Below are positions 1 through 7,550 of a stretch of DNA of 18,167 nt, piece by piece (the stretch's first letter is position 1; every line of letters starts with the position of its first letter). Under the pieces are notes generated by a model, which was given only the letters and a program-made list of their open reading frames with translations, made no database searches and was not told where the DNA came from. The translations under genes and the position numbers were made by a program. The stretch is from CAZSTA01 sp964609495 [NCBI: uncultured bacterium] (GTDB taxonomy: Bacteria > CAZSTA01): NCBI GenBank assembly GCA_964609495.1, contig CAZSTA010000059.1:1-18167 (forward strand). The letters are read 5' to 3'.

Positions 1-24
1 AAAGGGCTTTAGTTCAATCTCAGT

Positions 25-56
25 GTTCCCTCTCCCCTCGTGGGAGAGGGGGGAAA
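25..56. repeat. Hairpin repeat, partial copy of the 5715-5821 element
   Basis: A 9-bp perfect inverted repeat (28-36 with 42-50, CCCTCTCCC/GGGAGAGGG) with a 5-nt loop. The same 9-bp stem with a 5-nt loop occurs at 5781-5803. The bases just before it (ATCTCAGTGTT here, ATCTCGATGTT at 5771-5780) also match, so both copies belong to one interspersed repeat family. Only one arm is visible here. It lies downstream of the nucleotidyltransferase gene and could also act as a weak transcript-end hairpin. Confidence 0.6.
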
Positions 57-79
57 CCAAACCCATCAAGAGAGAGGTT

Positions 80-95
80 CTTATTCCTAAATAAG
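80..95 (-). terminator. Small hairpin after the nucleotidyltransferase gene
   Basis: A 6-bp stem (CTTATT 80-85, AATAAG 90-95) with a 4-nt loop begins about 8 bases after the stop codon of the minus-strand gene at 104-700. No U run follows, so a terminator role is only a possibility. Confidence 0.25.
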
Positions 96-103
96 CTTGC
101 TCT

Positions 104-700
104 TCAAAGACTTTCCAACCAGTGATGTTCTGGATGGCAGATTTCTATGGCCTTTTTGAGCCACAATCTTCGTTCCTCGCCAAGCAGATCAACAGCCCTG
201 TAAAAATCATCCTCATTTCTCTTAATGCTGGGGGCTTTCGCCTTGTATAGAAGGGCGATCTCAGGAGCTATAAAAGGGATACCATCCTCTGAGCGCATAC
301 CTATCCTTTCGATCGGTCGAGTGATCTCCATATTCCTTCTGAACCTCCAGAGTTCCCCGCTGGACTCGTTTAGAAGGATCTCAAGGGGATCGCGATCGCT
401 ACCTATTCTTTGGGCCTCAATTTGATGTATGGGTAATTCCAACCATTCATCCTCAGCCCATAATTCCCTTGGATATATTTGACCCTTCTTGGGAATAACC
501 TTTCTAAGTTCCCATCCAATTAAATGTGATCTAATAGCTCTTTGATCCTTCCTAAATATCGCTATTTCAATGTCTTGGTGTTCCCTTGTCGGATGCCCAA
601 TAAACAAGTCGATCGCCCATCCACCAGCGATAAACCAAGGCTTTTTAAATCCAGTCATCAGTTTCTTGATCTTTAAAACTTCTTCAAAATTTTCCGTCAC
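104..700 (-). CDS. AadA/LinB-like nucleotidyltransferase domain protein
   Basis: A 198-aa protein of the nucleotidyltransferase-fold group that contains ANT(2'')-type aminoglycoside and lincosamide adenylyltransferases. Residues 22-31 (WFIAGGWAID) hold the GG-W-A-x-D signature. Residues 39-46 (REHQDIEI) hold the R-x-H-x-D-I-E-I segment, which supplies the metal-binding acids; F-R-K-D-Q follows, as in the family. Family members transfer AMP to a small-molecule hydroxyl. The substrate here cannot be read from sequence, and most chromosomal members are not proven resistance genes. The start is GTG, preceded by a weak GTGGAA about 6 bases upstream. It lies 51 bases downstream of the ATP-grasp gene on the same strand and may be cotranscribed. 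No signal peptide or membrane segment. Confidence 0.75.
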   Translation of the reverse strand: MTENFEEVLKIKKLMTGFKKPWFIAGGWAIDLFIGHPTREHQDIEIAIFRKDQRAIRSHLIGWELRKVIPKKGQIYPRELWAEDEWLELPIHQIEAQRIGSDRDPLEILLNESSGELWRFRRNMEITRPIERIGMRSEDGIPFIAPEIALLYKAKAPSIKRNEDDFYRAVDLLGEERRLWLKKAIEICHPEHHWLESL

Positions 701-751
701 TTTAATTCCACTAATCTAAGATAACGATTAATATCGAATTAATCCTTCTCA

Positions 752-1813
752 TCATGTCAAGTCCATCCTCGATAGCTTAGCCCTATTCAGAAGTTCCCCA
801 CCTATATGATTTATGAAGGCTTGGTTTATATCCTTACTCATAGCCTCTATCTTGCCCCAAAGCTTATGAGGTATCAGACATATATAGGGTTCATAGATAG
901 TTTCCTGCAACTCGAATTCATTGGGAGGCCATATAGTATCCTCCCACCCGAAGAAATATGTCCTAACCTTACCCTCCCCTGCTAACTTCACAAACTCAAG
1001 CTTTTCTCCCTGCTCATCAGGAAACGCCAATATTAAACTTCTTCCACCGCTGATATTACTGGGAACATTTGGATGAGATGCGATACGAACGGCAACAGCT
1101 ATCAACTCTCCAGCGAAGCTAAGCGTCCGAAAGTCGAAGTTCCTTTGCTGAAAAGTTGCCCTTAGATACTCTTGCACTAGATAAGGGAAGCTCTCGATCT
1201 CGAGCTCTTCGAACTGTCCAAGAGAGTTCAGATAATAAAAGCCCTCTCTGCGCCAACCATAGCAGGGCCTGATAATACACTCACCATATTTCTCTAAGAA
1301 CCGCTTCACCCATTCTTTGAGAGTGCGATACTCACCTACCCTAACTGTATTAGGCAACCGAAAGAGGGTCTTCTTTAACTTCCTCGCTCTCTCAGAAAGC
1401 AAGCGATATTGAACATACTTATCCAAGAGATCAGCCAAACGAGGGAAATTATCCTTTAAGAGGCTATCCTCTAACAATCCTCTCCCTACTTTATAGAGCA
1501 ATCTTAAGGGAGGGATTTGATTGGCATAGATGTAGAATGAACATCTCCACTTCTGACGAATTAAATCCTCTAATTTCCTTATAAGCAATCTATTATTATC
1601 TATCCATCTTTTCCCCCGTTCTCCAAAAGTCCTGATTATCTCATCCTTCCACAATCCTGTTCCTTCTATAATGTCAGTCATAATTCCGGGAACACCAATG
1701 TTGACCTCGAGCAGATATATCTCATCCTCCTTGATAATAAAATCGATCCCTAAATACATCTCTTTCACCTCCTCTAATACAACTTCGATAAGATTAATTG
1801 CTCTTATCACCAC
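752..1813 (-). CDS. ATP-grasp-like protein, probably truncated or frame-disrupted
   Basis: A 353-aa reading frame with ATP-grasp features in an odd order. Residues 21-38 (GIDFIIKEDEIYLLEVN) resemble the last strands of an ATP-grasp domain, where D and E-x-N bind Mg-ATP. Normally this motif sits at the C-terminus; here it is at the N-terminus. A second ATP-grasp-like unit follows: residues 175-194 resemble the nucleotide-binding lysine strand (CIIRPCYGW, with R where K is usual), 210-217 (PYLVQEYL) the hinge, and 228-258 (DFRTLSF...PSNISGGR) the RimK/YheCD-type R...N..GG segment. The second unit lacks an obvious closing D...E-x-N motif. The family ligates a carboxylate to an amine or thiol using ATP; no substrate can be assigned. 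The GTG start has no convincing ribosome site, and a coding-like segment in another frame overlaps upstream (1794-1961), so the true gene may be longer and frame-disrupted. Confidence 0.6.
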   Translation of the reverse strand: MVIRAINLIEVVLEEVKEMYLGIDFIIKEDEIYLLEVNIGVPGIMTDIIEGTGLWKDEIIRTFGERGKRWIDNNRLLIRKLEDLIRQKWRCSFYIYANQIPPLRLLYKVGRGLLEDSLLKDNFPRLADLLDKYVQYRLLSERARKLKKTLFRLPNTVRVGEYRTLKEWVKRFLEKYGECIIRPCYGWRREGFYYLNSLGQFEELEIESFPYLVQEYLRATFQQRNFDFRTLSFAGELIAVAVRIASHPNVPSNISGGRSLILAFPDEQGEKLEFVKLAGEGKVRTYFFGWEDTIWPPNEFELQETIYEPYICLIPHKLWGKIEAMSKDINQAFINHIGGELLNRAKLSRMDLT

Positions 1814-1961
1814 TTGTATAAATACACCTAAACTCGGCTATCACCTCTACAAAAGATAACTCTCGGAGATTCTCCGCATCACCTCCAGATTTCCTCAAAG
1901 CTGTTACAAGAGAGGCTTTGCTGCCCCCATATTCTCCAGCTTCTCGAAGAAATACGCTCAC
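1794..1961 (-). pseudogene. Possible N-terminal piece of the ATP-grasp gene in another frame
   Basis: A 55-codon frame from a GTG at 1959-1961 to a TAA at 1794-1796. It includes the string GEYGGSKASLVTALRKSGGD and reads like ordinary coding sequence. It overlaps the start of the 353-aa ATP-grasp frame, and a shift near 1813-1825 would join the two. No ribosome site precedes it, and the terminator-like hairpin lies just upstream. Either it is the decayed upstream part of the ATP-grasp gene or it is a chance open frame. Similarity to the missing ATP-grasp half is not clear by eye. Confidence 0.3.
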
Positions 1962-1978
1962 TAGATATAATATAATTA

Positions 1979-2004
1979 GCGGTCGGATCCATGAACCCGA
2001 CCGC
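1979..2004 (-). terminator. GC-rich hairpin closing the methyltransferase-Hsp70-ADPRH unit
   Basis: A perfect 8-bp stem (GCGGTCGG 1979-1986 with CCGACCGC 1997-2004) and a 10-nt loop, starting 11 bases after the stop codon of the ADP-ribosylglycohydrolase gene. On the minus strand it is followed by an AT-only tract (TAATTATATTATAT) rather than a pure U run, so intrinsic termination is likely but not certain. Confidence 0.55.
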
Positions 2005-2015
2005 AGAGCTTCACT

Positions 2016-3290
2016 CTACATCAATTTCAATATCTTTCTTCCCGATTCACATGTCCTCTTAGCTATCTCCGAAGTCCTCAGCCTCTCGAATCCGATGACT
2101 CGACTCTCAAAAGCATCCCCTATCGGGTCCTTCCATTTATTAGGAATCGCCTCTGCCCCTATAATAGTCCCCATAATAGCTCCAGTTTGACCAGCAGTGC
2201 AATCCGTATCAAGTCCGCACATATTAGTAATACACAAGGATTTCTCGAAATCGCCCTGCCCATATAGCAGACCGATCACCACCGCGGCAATGGCGGGAAA
2301 AGTATGGACTGGGCTATACTCCTTCGCATAAGTCTTCTCCACTTCCGCCCAGGCATCCTCCCAATTAGAGTGCTTATCACACCAATCCATAGTGGTTTTT
2401 ACCACTTCAGCGAAGCGGCAATCCTCTGGCACATAGGATAGACCTATCTCCAATAATCGGCGAGGATCTTTCTCCACAAAAGCGGCGCTGATGATAACCG
2501 CATCGTATATCTCTCCATATACTCCGTTCTTCTCGTGGGCGATCACTCCATCCATATAGGAGTATTCCATCGCTAGCTCAGAACAGCCAGGAGTTAGCAG
2601 TCCCCAAACCTCACCTTTCATCTGAGCTCCGATCCACTCGCTGAAGGGATTATCTATTATTCCAGAGGCTGGGGGCATAATCCCTTTGCATAGATTCTCA
2701 AAAGCCACCTCCTCCGCGGTGTAGTATTCAGCAAGATGCTCTACCCACTCCCAAGCTAATATCTCAGAGGTTAAGTTTATTCCATACTCCTCTAGTGCAT
2801 GAATAGCGATGATCTCGTAAGCAGTATCATCATTCAAGGTGCTAGGTTCCTCGACGTAATCCCAGATCTCACCATAAGTAGCAAGGATCCTTTCCCTAGG
2901 CCATCCTTCAACTGGGCCGCCTAAAGCACCGCCGATGATCTTGCCCAACCATCCCCCATAAGCTTTATCATAGTAGTCTTCAAGATCGTACTCTTTGCTT
3001 AACTTCAGTCCATCGCCAGGCAGACAGCTTTTAATATCATCTAAGGTGGAAGGCTCTACATACGGGAAATCGGGATCCTCCTCAGCATCATCTAGGGTAG
3101 CTAAAGTCCTGCTAATCCATTTCAACCCCTCATCATATTCCCACTTATCTATAAGTTCTTTAGCCCTCTCGTATAGAGGAACTGCCTCCTCGACTAGGTA
3201 GCCCATCTGTCTCTTCGAATCGATCCATAATTTAGTCAACCCTAACTTCCTTTTTGCCATCTGATTTCTTTCTTCCCTATCAAGCCTCAT
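2016..3290 (-). CDS. ADP-ribosylglycohydrolase family protein (DraG/ARH fold)
   Basis: A 424-aa protein. The ARH/DraG fold begins near residue 105, where AYGGWLGKIIGGALGGPVEG (110-129) is the usual opening helix and glycine loop. Residues 152-156 (LNDDT) carry the first metal-binding acids, and residues 361-371 (DTDCTAGQTGA) the C-terminal metal site; the canonical form is DTDT, so one Thr is Cys here. The family removes ADP-ribose from protein side chains (for example arginine) or cleaves related ADP-ribosyl compounds using a dinuclear Mg centre. About 100 extra N-terminal residues, helical and charged, precede the fold. One base separates its ATG from the stop of the Hsp70 gene, which implies translational coupling. 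A later ATG at codon 11 is an alternative start. No secretion signal, so it is probably cytoplasmic. No ADP-ribosyltransferase is encoded nearby, so its substrate is unknown. Confidence 0.88.
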   Translation of the reverse strand: MRLDREERNQMAKRKLGLTKLWIDSKRQMGYLVEEAVPLYERAKELIDKWEYDEGLKWISRTLATLDDAEEDPDFPYVEPSTLDDIKSCLPGDGLKLSKEYDLEDYYDKAYGGWLGKIIGGALGGPVEGWPRERILATYGEIWDYVEEPSTLNDDTAYEIIAIHALEEYGINLTSEILAWEWVEHLAEYYTAEEVAFENLCKGIMPPASGIIDNPFSEWIGAQMKGEVWGLLTPGCSELAMEYSYMDGVIAHEKNGVYGEIYDAVIISAAFVEKDPRRLLEIGLSYVPEDCRFAEVVKTTMDWCDKHSNWEDAWAEVEKTYAKEYSPVHTFPAIAAVVIGLLYGQGDFEKSLCITNMCGLDTDCTAGQTGAIMGTIIGAEAIPNKWKDPIGDAFESRVIGFERLRTSEIAKRTCESGRKILKLM

Positions 3291-3291
3291 A

Positions 3292-4695
3292 TCATTCGCC
3301 CGAAGTATCTTTCAACTTCTCGGCTTCTCTCCTTTCCTTATAATCTATAAGATTAAACCTTTCCCTATTAGCAGCAGATATAGCTAAACCACTTGCCACC
3401 CCGGTGAATACCGATTGCATCTTCACCTTTTCCTCTCCGAACTTTCTCCTGAGCATATCGATAAAACAAGGGATGGAGGAAGAACCTCCAGTTCTAACCA
3501 CCGTATCTATCTGAGAAGGCTTCAACTGAGCTTCCGCTAAAGCTCGATCAAGGCAATCCTCTACCTCCTCTCTCTCCTCTTTTATTATCCCCTCAAACTC
3601 CTCCCTAGTTATCCACTCTCTGAACTTTATCTCATCCTTATTCATCTTTATGATCGTCTCTTCTATCTCCGAGAGTTGACACTTAGCTCGCTCAATGCTC
3701 TCGAAGATGTCGAAACCGTAATTCTTGGTGATAAGACAGCGAAGAGCTCTCATCGCTTGAGGATTATCTCCAGTTCTCTCCGCTCTGGTTATAGTCTCTA
3801 ATACAGTGGGAGTGTTAAGCGAGATTATACTCTGCCAATCGCATATCCTGCTGAGAATATAGGAGGGAAATGGAAGCTTTCGCTTTCCTCCCATAGTTGA
3901 TCCCTCCCCGAAGTATTTAAGGATCTTTCCCTTCATAATCTCCTTATCTAAGAGATCTCCCCCGATATTTACTCCCTCAGTAGCTAATATTCTCCTCTCA
4001 CCCTCTCCTCCCAACTGCATTATCGTTATATCTAAAGTTCCACCTCCGAAATCGAAGGCTAAAACATTCTGCTTAGAGGTTAAGACGGTTTCGTAGAAGA
4101 GCGCCGCCGCTATCGGCTCTAATTCCAGATCGATCCTCTTGAAGCCTGCTATCTCGCAAGCGGAAAGCAACTTCTCTTGAGCATTACGATCATCGTCAGG
4201 ATCGGGAGAAAATTTGACCGGTCTTCCCAAAACTATATTATCTATCCTCTCTCCCAGATACTTCTCCGCTCTTTCCCTTATCTCTCTTAATATGATACTG
4301 ACTAATTCAGCTAAGGAGCATATCTTTCCGAAGACATCGGTTCCACTAGAGCTATCTATACTGAGAGCGGCCTTCATAGAGCGAAAAAATCTGCCTGGTA
4401 AGTTCTCGTCAACCAGACAATACACATCCCTTACAAAGCTCATATCAGCTCCGCTGAAGTCGATCTCCCCCACATATTTACTTACCAGCTTGATCGCTCT
4501 ATCGATATTATCATCAATATAGGTATCAACTGCCTCCTGCCCTACGAAGCGTTTGTGATCCCTATTGATATAGAGGACGGAACGAAGTATATAGGGATCT
4601 TCACTGAGCGGATCTATCGGTATTAACTCAACTTCACCATCCCTGAAGAGAGCAATACTCGAATTGGTAGTTCCAAAATCCAGACCTATCTTCAT
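3292..4695 (-). CDS. Short Hsp70-family protein (YegD-like)
   Basis: A 467-aa actin-fold ATPase of the Hsp70 family. Phosphate-1 motif: residues 3-12 (IGLDFGTTNS). Phosphate-2 motif: 213-224 (AFDFGGGTLDIT). Adenosine-binding motif: 399-409 (VVRTGGSSSIP). These are the three hallmark nucleotide-binding segments, all intact. DnaK has about 610-640 residues; this protein stops soon after the nucleotide-binding domain and has no recognisable substrate-binding beta-sandwich or lid, like E. coli YegD. It may therefore be an ATP-driven switch rather than a general chaperone. No dnaJ or grpE lies nearby. It sits between a methyltransferase (34-base gap upstream) and an ADP-ribosylglycohydrolase (one base downstream), probably in one transcript. 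Confidence 0.9.
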   Translation of the reverse strand: MKIGLDFGTTNSSIALFRDGEVELIPIDPLSEDPYILRSVLYINRDHKRFVGQEAVDTYIDDNIDRAIKLVSKYVGEIDFSGADMSFVRDVYCLVDENLPGRFFRSMKAALSIDSSSGTDVFGKICSLAELVSIILREIRERAEKYLGERIDNIVLGRPVKFSPDPDDDRNAQEKLLSACEIAGFKRIDLELEPIAAALFYETVLTSKQNVLAFDFGGGTLDITIMQLGGEGERRILATEGVNIGGDLLDKEIMKGKILKYFGEGSTMGGKRKLPFPSYILSRICDWQSIISLNTPTVLETITRAERTGDNPQAMRALRCLITKNYGFDIFESIERAKCQLSEIEETIIKMNKDEIKFREWITREEFEGIIKEEREEVEDCLDRALAEAQLKPSQIDTVVRTGGSSSIPCFIDMLRRKFGEEKVKMQSVFTGVASGLAISAANRERFNLIDYKERREAEKLKDTSGE

Positions 4696-4729
4696 TTTCG
4701 AGCTCCATTTAAGATTTAATTGATCGAAG

Positions 4730-5575
4730 CTAAGGTTTCCTCACAAATAACCACCACTGGGGATCGAAACCATCACAATCTATTATCTCCAATCCCAAAT
4801 CAGAAGTTGCGATCCAATCTCTGGCTAAGGGAACGTAAGAGCCATATAGCTCCAGAGGATATCCACAATCCAGATCGATCTGATAGACATGGGTATTGAA
4901 GATCATATATCCTCCCCTCTTTAATAATCGCCAGCATACCCCAATCAGATCTATGAAGTTATCATAAGCTACCTCGCGTAATTTCCCTTGACGATAGTAT
5001 TCTGTTACTCCTTGAATCATGGCGGGTAAGATATCGAACCAATCGTTATTGACTGTGTCTATCCCTTTCCTATCCGCAATTATAGTTTGGAACACATCGT
5101 TTATCGCATGCTGAAAGGTAACCACATCAAACGCCTCTGGCTCGATGTATTTCTCCAGATTGACCGCGTTATCCTCAACTACCCTCACCTCTATTCTTAA
5201 ACTAGCAGTTCTTCTCCTCAATCCCTCTGTCAATATCCTATTGAGATTAGCGGAGACATAACTTCCCTCTCCATCCGAATATATCTCCAGAGCTTGAGGA
5301 ATAGGATCGGAGGCTCCAGATGCTATCTCCAAGACGCTTGGATTTTTGGCTAGCTTTGTCCTCTCAAAAGCATCTATCCACTCCGCTATGAAATAAAGCT
5401 TGAACATCTCGCCACTTATATCTCTAGCGAAGTTTATGGGGACATCGGTTATCTCATCGATTATCTCCTCTATCCCCTCCTGAGAGGTAACCCTGAGTCT
5501 ATTCACAGTTTCTCCTCTTAGCAATAGATCCCACTTTCCTGACTTTATCTGTTCTGCAAGCTCCTTTTTATGCAA
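4730..5575 (-). CDS. Class I SAM-dependent methyltransferase-like protein
   Basis: A 281-aa protein with a Rossmann methyltransferase layout. Motif I, residues 81-91 (VLEIASGASDP), matches the SAM-binding glycine loop. Residues 107-112 (VSANLN) correspond to the end of strand 2, with Asn where Asp/Glu usually binds the ribose. Residues 149-161 (FDVVTFQHAINDV) match motif IV, and 217-229 (RLLKRGGYMIFNT) the post-motif strand. The first 80 residues are an N-terminal extension of helices. The substrate is unknown, and the odd motif-II residue leaves catalysis unproven. The start is TTG, preceded by AGAGGA about 9 bases upstream. It is the first gene after the promoter at 5617-5645 and leads the unit with the Hsp70 and ADP-ribosylglycohydrolase genes. 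Confidence 0.7.
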   Translation of the reverse strand: MHKKELAEQIKSGKWDLLLRGETVNRLRVTSQEGIEEIIDEITDVPINFARDISGEMFKLYFIAEWIDAFERTKLAKNPSVLEIASGASDPIPQALEIYSDGEGSYVSANLNRILTEGLRRRTASLRIEVRVVEDNAVNLEKYIEPEAFDVVTFQHAINDVFQTIIADRKGIDTVNNDWFDILPAMIQGVTEYYRQGKLREVAYDNFIDLIGVCWRLLKRGGYMIFNTHVYQIDLDCGYPLELYGSYVPLARDWIATSDLGLEIIDCDGFDPQWWLFVRKP

Positions 5576-5616
5576 TCCCTATCTTCCTCTCGTGTCGTAA
5601 TTTTTTGATACACTTA

Positions 5617-5645
5617 ATTATAGCACAGCTATTTATCATAGTCAA
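5617..5645 (-). promoter_or_regulatory. Sigma-70-type promoter of the methyltransferase unit
   Basis: On the minus strand, TTGACT (5640-5645) is followed after exactly 17 bases by TATAAT (5617-5622). The predicted start of transcription is about 5610, giving a leader of roughly 35 bases before the TTG start codon at 5575. Confidence 0.75.
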
Positions 5646-5714
5646 GCTAGATCTTTAACAAGGGAAGCATGTAGGATATCGTAACTAGCAGATTTGGGTT
5701 TGAACTCCCTTAAA

Positions 5715-5821
5715 TCATCCTCCCCTAGCCCCTCCCGTCAAGGGAGGGGGAACTAAAGAGATCGAGCTTATCTCGATGTTCCCTCTCCCACAAAGGGAGA
5801 GGGATAGGGTGAGGAGGATGA
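5715..5821. repeat. MITE-like inverted-repeat element, 107 bp
   Basis: Two imperfect arms face each other. The left arm begins TCATCCTCCCCTAGCCCCTC (from 5715). The right arm ends with the complementary sequence (to 5821). Each arm contains its own hairpin; the right one is CCCTCTCCC/GGGAGAGGG at 5781-5803. The centre has a short palindrome (ATCGAG/CTCGAT, 5761-5777). A related hairpin lies at 28-50. There is no coding capacity. The form suits a non-autonomous mobile or REP-like repeat, or a folded RNA element. Confidence 0.7.
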
Positions 5822-5871
5822 GCATATCTTTCCCAGCCCGAAGTTTTACATGCTTACTTTGACAATACCAC

Positions 5872-5900
5872 TTGACAAAGAAGAGATTATATAATAAAAT
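5872..5900 (+). promoter_or_regulatory. Sigma-70-type promoter of the lipoprotein gene
   Basis: TTGACA (5872-5877) is followed after 17 bases by TAAAAT (5895-5900). A second TTGACA at 5859-5864 and an overlapping TATAAT at 5890-5895 are also present but are not spaced to pair with each other. The leader to the GTG start would be about 70 bases. Confidence 0.7.
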
Positions 5901-5978
5901 TGAGTAAAATAAGATATGATTCCCCAAATTGAATTTTGTTGCATCAGATCGTTAAATTAAAAGTTAGGAGTGTGATAA

Positions 5979-7529
5979 GTGAGGAAAATCTCGATAATTA
6001 TATTAGGCATCGTTCTCATAATACTCATAACCAGTTGTGAAAGAGGTCCTGGCTCTGGTATTTCTCTTGTAATCACTAGTTTAAAAGCTGATCCTTCTCG
6101 AATAATACCTAGAGGCACATCCACCCTCTCAGTAGAAGCTCAAGGCAGTGGCACTTTGAGATACAAATGGAGCGTTCAAGAAGGAACTTTATCATCAACT
6201 ACTGAAAAGAGCGTGATCTATAAAGCAGGAGATAAGACTGGAACTTTCAAGATAACGATCGAGGTATCGGATGCCAAATCCACCGTATCGAGGAGTATAA
6301 ATATCGAGGTTGTAAATAATGGCGCTCCGGTGATAAAAAGCATAACGGTCAGCACCGATCATTCTCTCTTCGCTGAGGATGCGCCAGAAGCCATCGCCGC
6401 TCTCTATAGCAACATCCATATCTCCGCCAAAGTCGAAGATCCTGAAGGTGATCCATTGACCTACAAGTGGAACGTTCAAGGAGATGGCTGGGGAGAGCTA
6501 TTGCTGACAGAAGGCTCAAAAGCAACTTATGGCACTCCCACCGCAGATGGCGAGTATGAGATAAAGCTGGAGGTAAACGATGGTTGGGGAAGAACTCCGA
6601 TCTCCTATACCAAGAAGGTAAATGTGATCTGGGCTGATCCTGCCACGAATAAGTTAGTATTCCATCGCTCCAAAGAGCGATCCGATCCTTTCGGAAATCG
6701 GGAGATATATCTTATGTATCCTGATGGAAGCCACCAAATTTGCGTAACTCCTCATACCTCAAGTGAATTTTGGATGGATGATTATGTTACCTGGTCCCCC
6801 GATGGCAAACAGTTAGTATTTGCTTCTAATAGAGATTTCCCTTCCTCTCAATGGAGGGATGATCGAAAGAGCGATATCTACAAGGTAAAAGTTGATGGAA
6901 CTGGATTGACTCGCCTGACTAACGATAGCTACTATACCGATAATGATGAGCCAGCTTGGTCACCAGATGGAACGAAGATCACCTTCCAGCGAGGGAGAGG
7001 ATTGGGAACTCGCTATGATATTTGGGTTATGGATGCTGATGATGGAAGTAATCCCGCCAACTTAACCTCTAATGTAAATGGTAGCAATTGGGCAGTATCC
7101 TGGTCGTTCGATGGAACTAAGCTCGCCTTCGTCTCGGAAGTGGGGACGAAGATGGATATATGCGTGATGAATGCAGATGGCACTGGTTTCGCAAAGTTGA
7201 CAAGCAGTGGAGATGCGGTTGATCCCGCTTGGACCCCTGAGGGGCGAATCTCCTATGTGCGCGTTGTTCAAGATAGAGGAATTTATATAATGAATGCCGA
7301 TGGCTCTAATAAGACCAGACTGACTTGGAGCGGTAGAGATTACGATCCTGATTGGTCTCCTGATGGAGATAAGTTCGCATTCGATTATATTCCTTGTCAA
7401 CAAAATGATAAGAACTGCAAGGAGATATATATATTATCTTCAGATGGAGATGATCAAGATAGAGCTAAGAGGAGCAGAATAACCTATAATAGCATGGCTG
7501 ATGATAATCCTGCTTGGTCACCTAAATAA
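5979..7529 (+). CDS. Lipoprotein with PKD/Ig-like domains and a TolB-type beta-propeller
   Basis: A 516-aa exported lipoprotein. The signal peptide has basic residues, a hydrophobic run and a lipobox ending at Cys20 (ITSC). Residues about 30-112 and 116-216 form two PKD/Ig-like beta-sandwich domains; the second contains the typical D-P-E-G-D-P-L-T-Y-K-W string. Residues about 220-516 form a PD40/TolB-like propeller with repeated W-S-P-D-G cores (VTWSPDG, PAWSPDG, VSWSFDG, PAWTPEG, PDWSPDG, and a last PAWSP at the C-terminus). Such proteins act as binding scaffolds at the membrane or cell surface; no ligand can be read. Start GTG with AGGAG 8 bases upstream. No Tol-Pal genes are near, so a tolB name is not justified. 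The DUF433 gene follows after 21 bases. Confidence 0.88.
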   Translation: MRKISIIILGIVLIILITSCERGPGSGISLVITSLKADPSRIIPRGTSTLSVEAQGSGTLRYKWSVQEGTLSSTTEKSVIYKAGDKTGTFKITIEVSDAKSTVSRSINIEVVNNGAPVIKSITVSTDHSLFAEDAPEAIAALYSNIHISAKVEDPEGDPLTYKWNVQGDGWGELLLTEGSKATYGTPTADGEYEIKLEVNDGWGRTPISYTKKVNVIWADPATNKLVFHRSKERSDPFGNREIYLMYPDGSHQICVTPHTSSEFWMDDYVTWSPDGKQLVFASNRDFPSSQWRDDRKSDIYKVKVDGTGLTRLTNDSYYTDNDEPAWSPDGTKITFQRGRGLGTRYDIWVMDADDGSNPANLTSNVNGSNWAVSWSFDGTKLAFVSEVGTKMDICVMNADGTGFAKLTSSGDAVDPAWTPEGRISYVRVVQDRGIYIMNADGSNKTRLTWSGRDYDPDWSPDGDKFAFDYIPCQQNDKNCKEIYILSSDGDDQDRAKRSRITYNSMADDNPAWSPK

Positions 7530-7550
7530 CTATTACGAGGTGAAGATCGA

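Larger units (their letters stand above)
5576..5978. other. Divergent intergenic region with two promoters and a MITE-like repeat
   Basis: A 403-base gap between divergent genes. It holds a minus-strand promoter (5617-5645) near its left side, an inverted-repeat element (5715-5821) in the middle, and a plus-strand promoter (5872-5900) on the right. A short open frame across the repeat (5715-5927, minus) has no family features and reads through palindromic sequence, so no gene is called here. Confidence 0.7.

Noticed and set aside
104-700. Calling the nucleotidyltransferase an antibiotic resistance gene
   Set aside because: The fold and metal motif are shared by many chromosomal proteins of unknown substrate, and nothing mobile or resistance-linked surrounds it.
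5715-5927. Open frame of 70 codons on the minus strand
   Set aside because: It reads across the palindromic repeat and the plus-strand promoter, has no ribosome site or family features, and its tail is low-complexity repeat-derived sequence.
5979-7529. Naming the propeller lipoprotein tolB
   Set aside because: It is lipid-anchored with two PKD-like domains and has no tol or pal neighbours; TolB is a soluble periplasmic protein with a different N-terminal domain.
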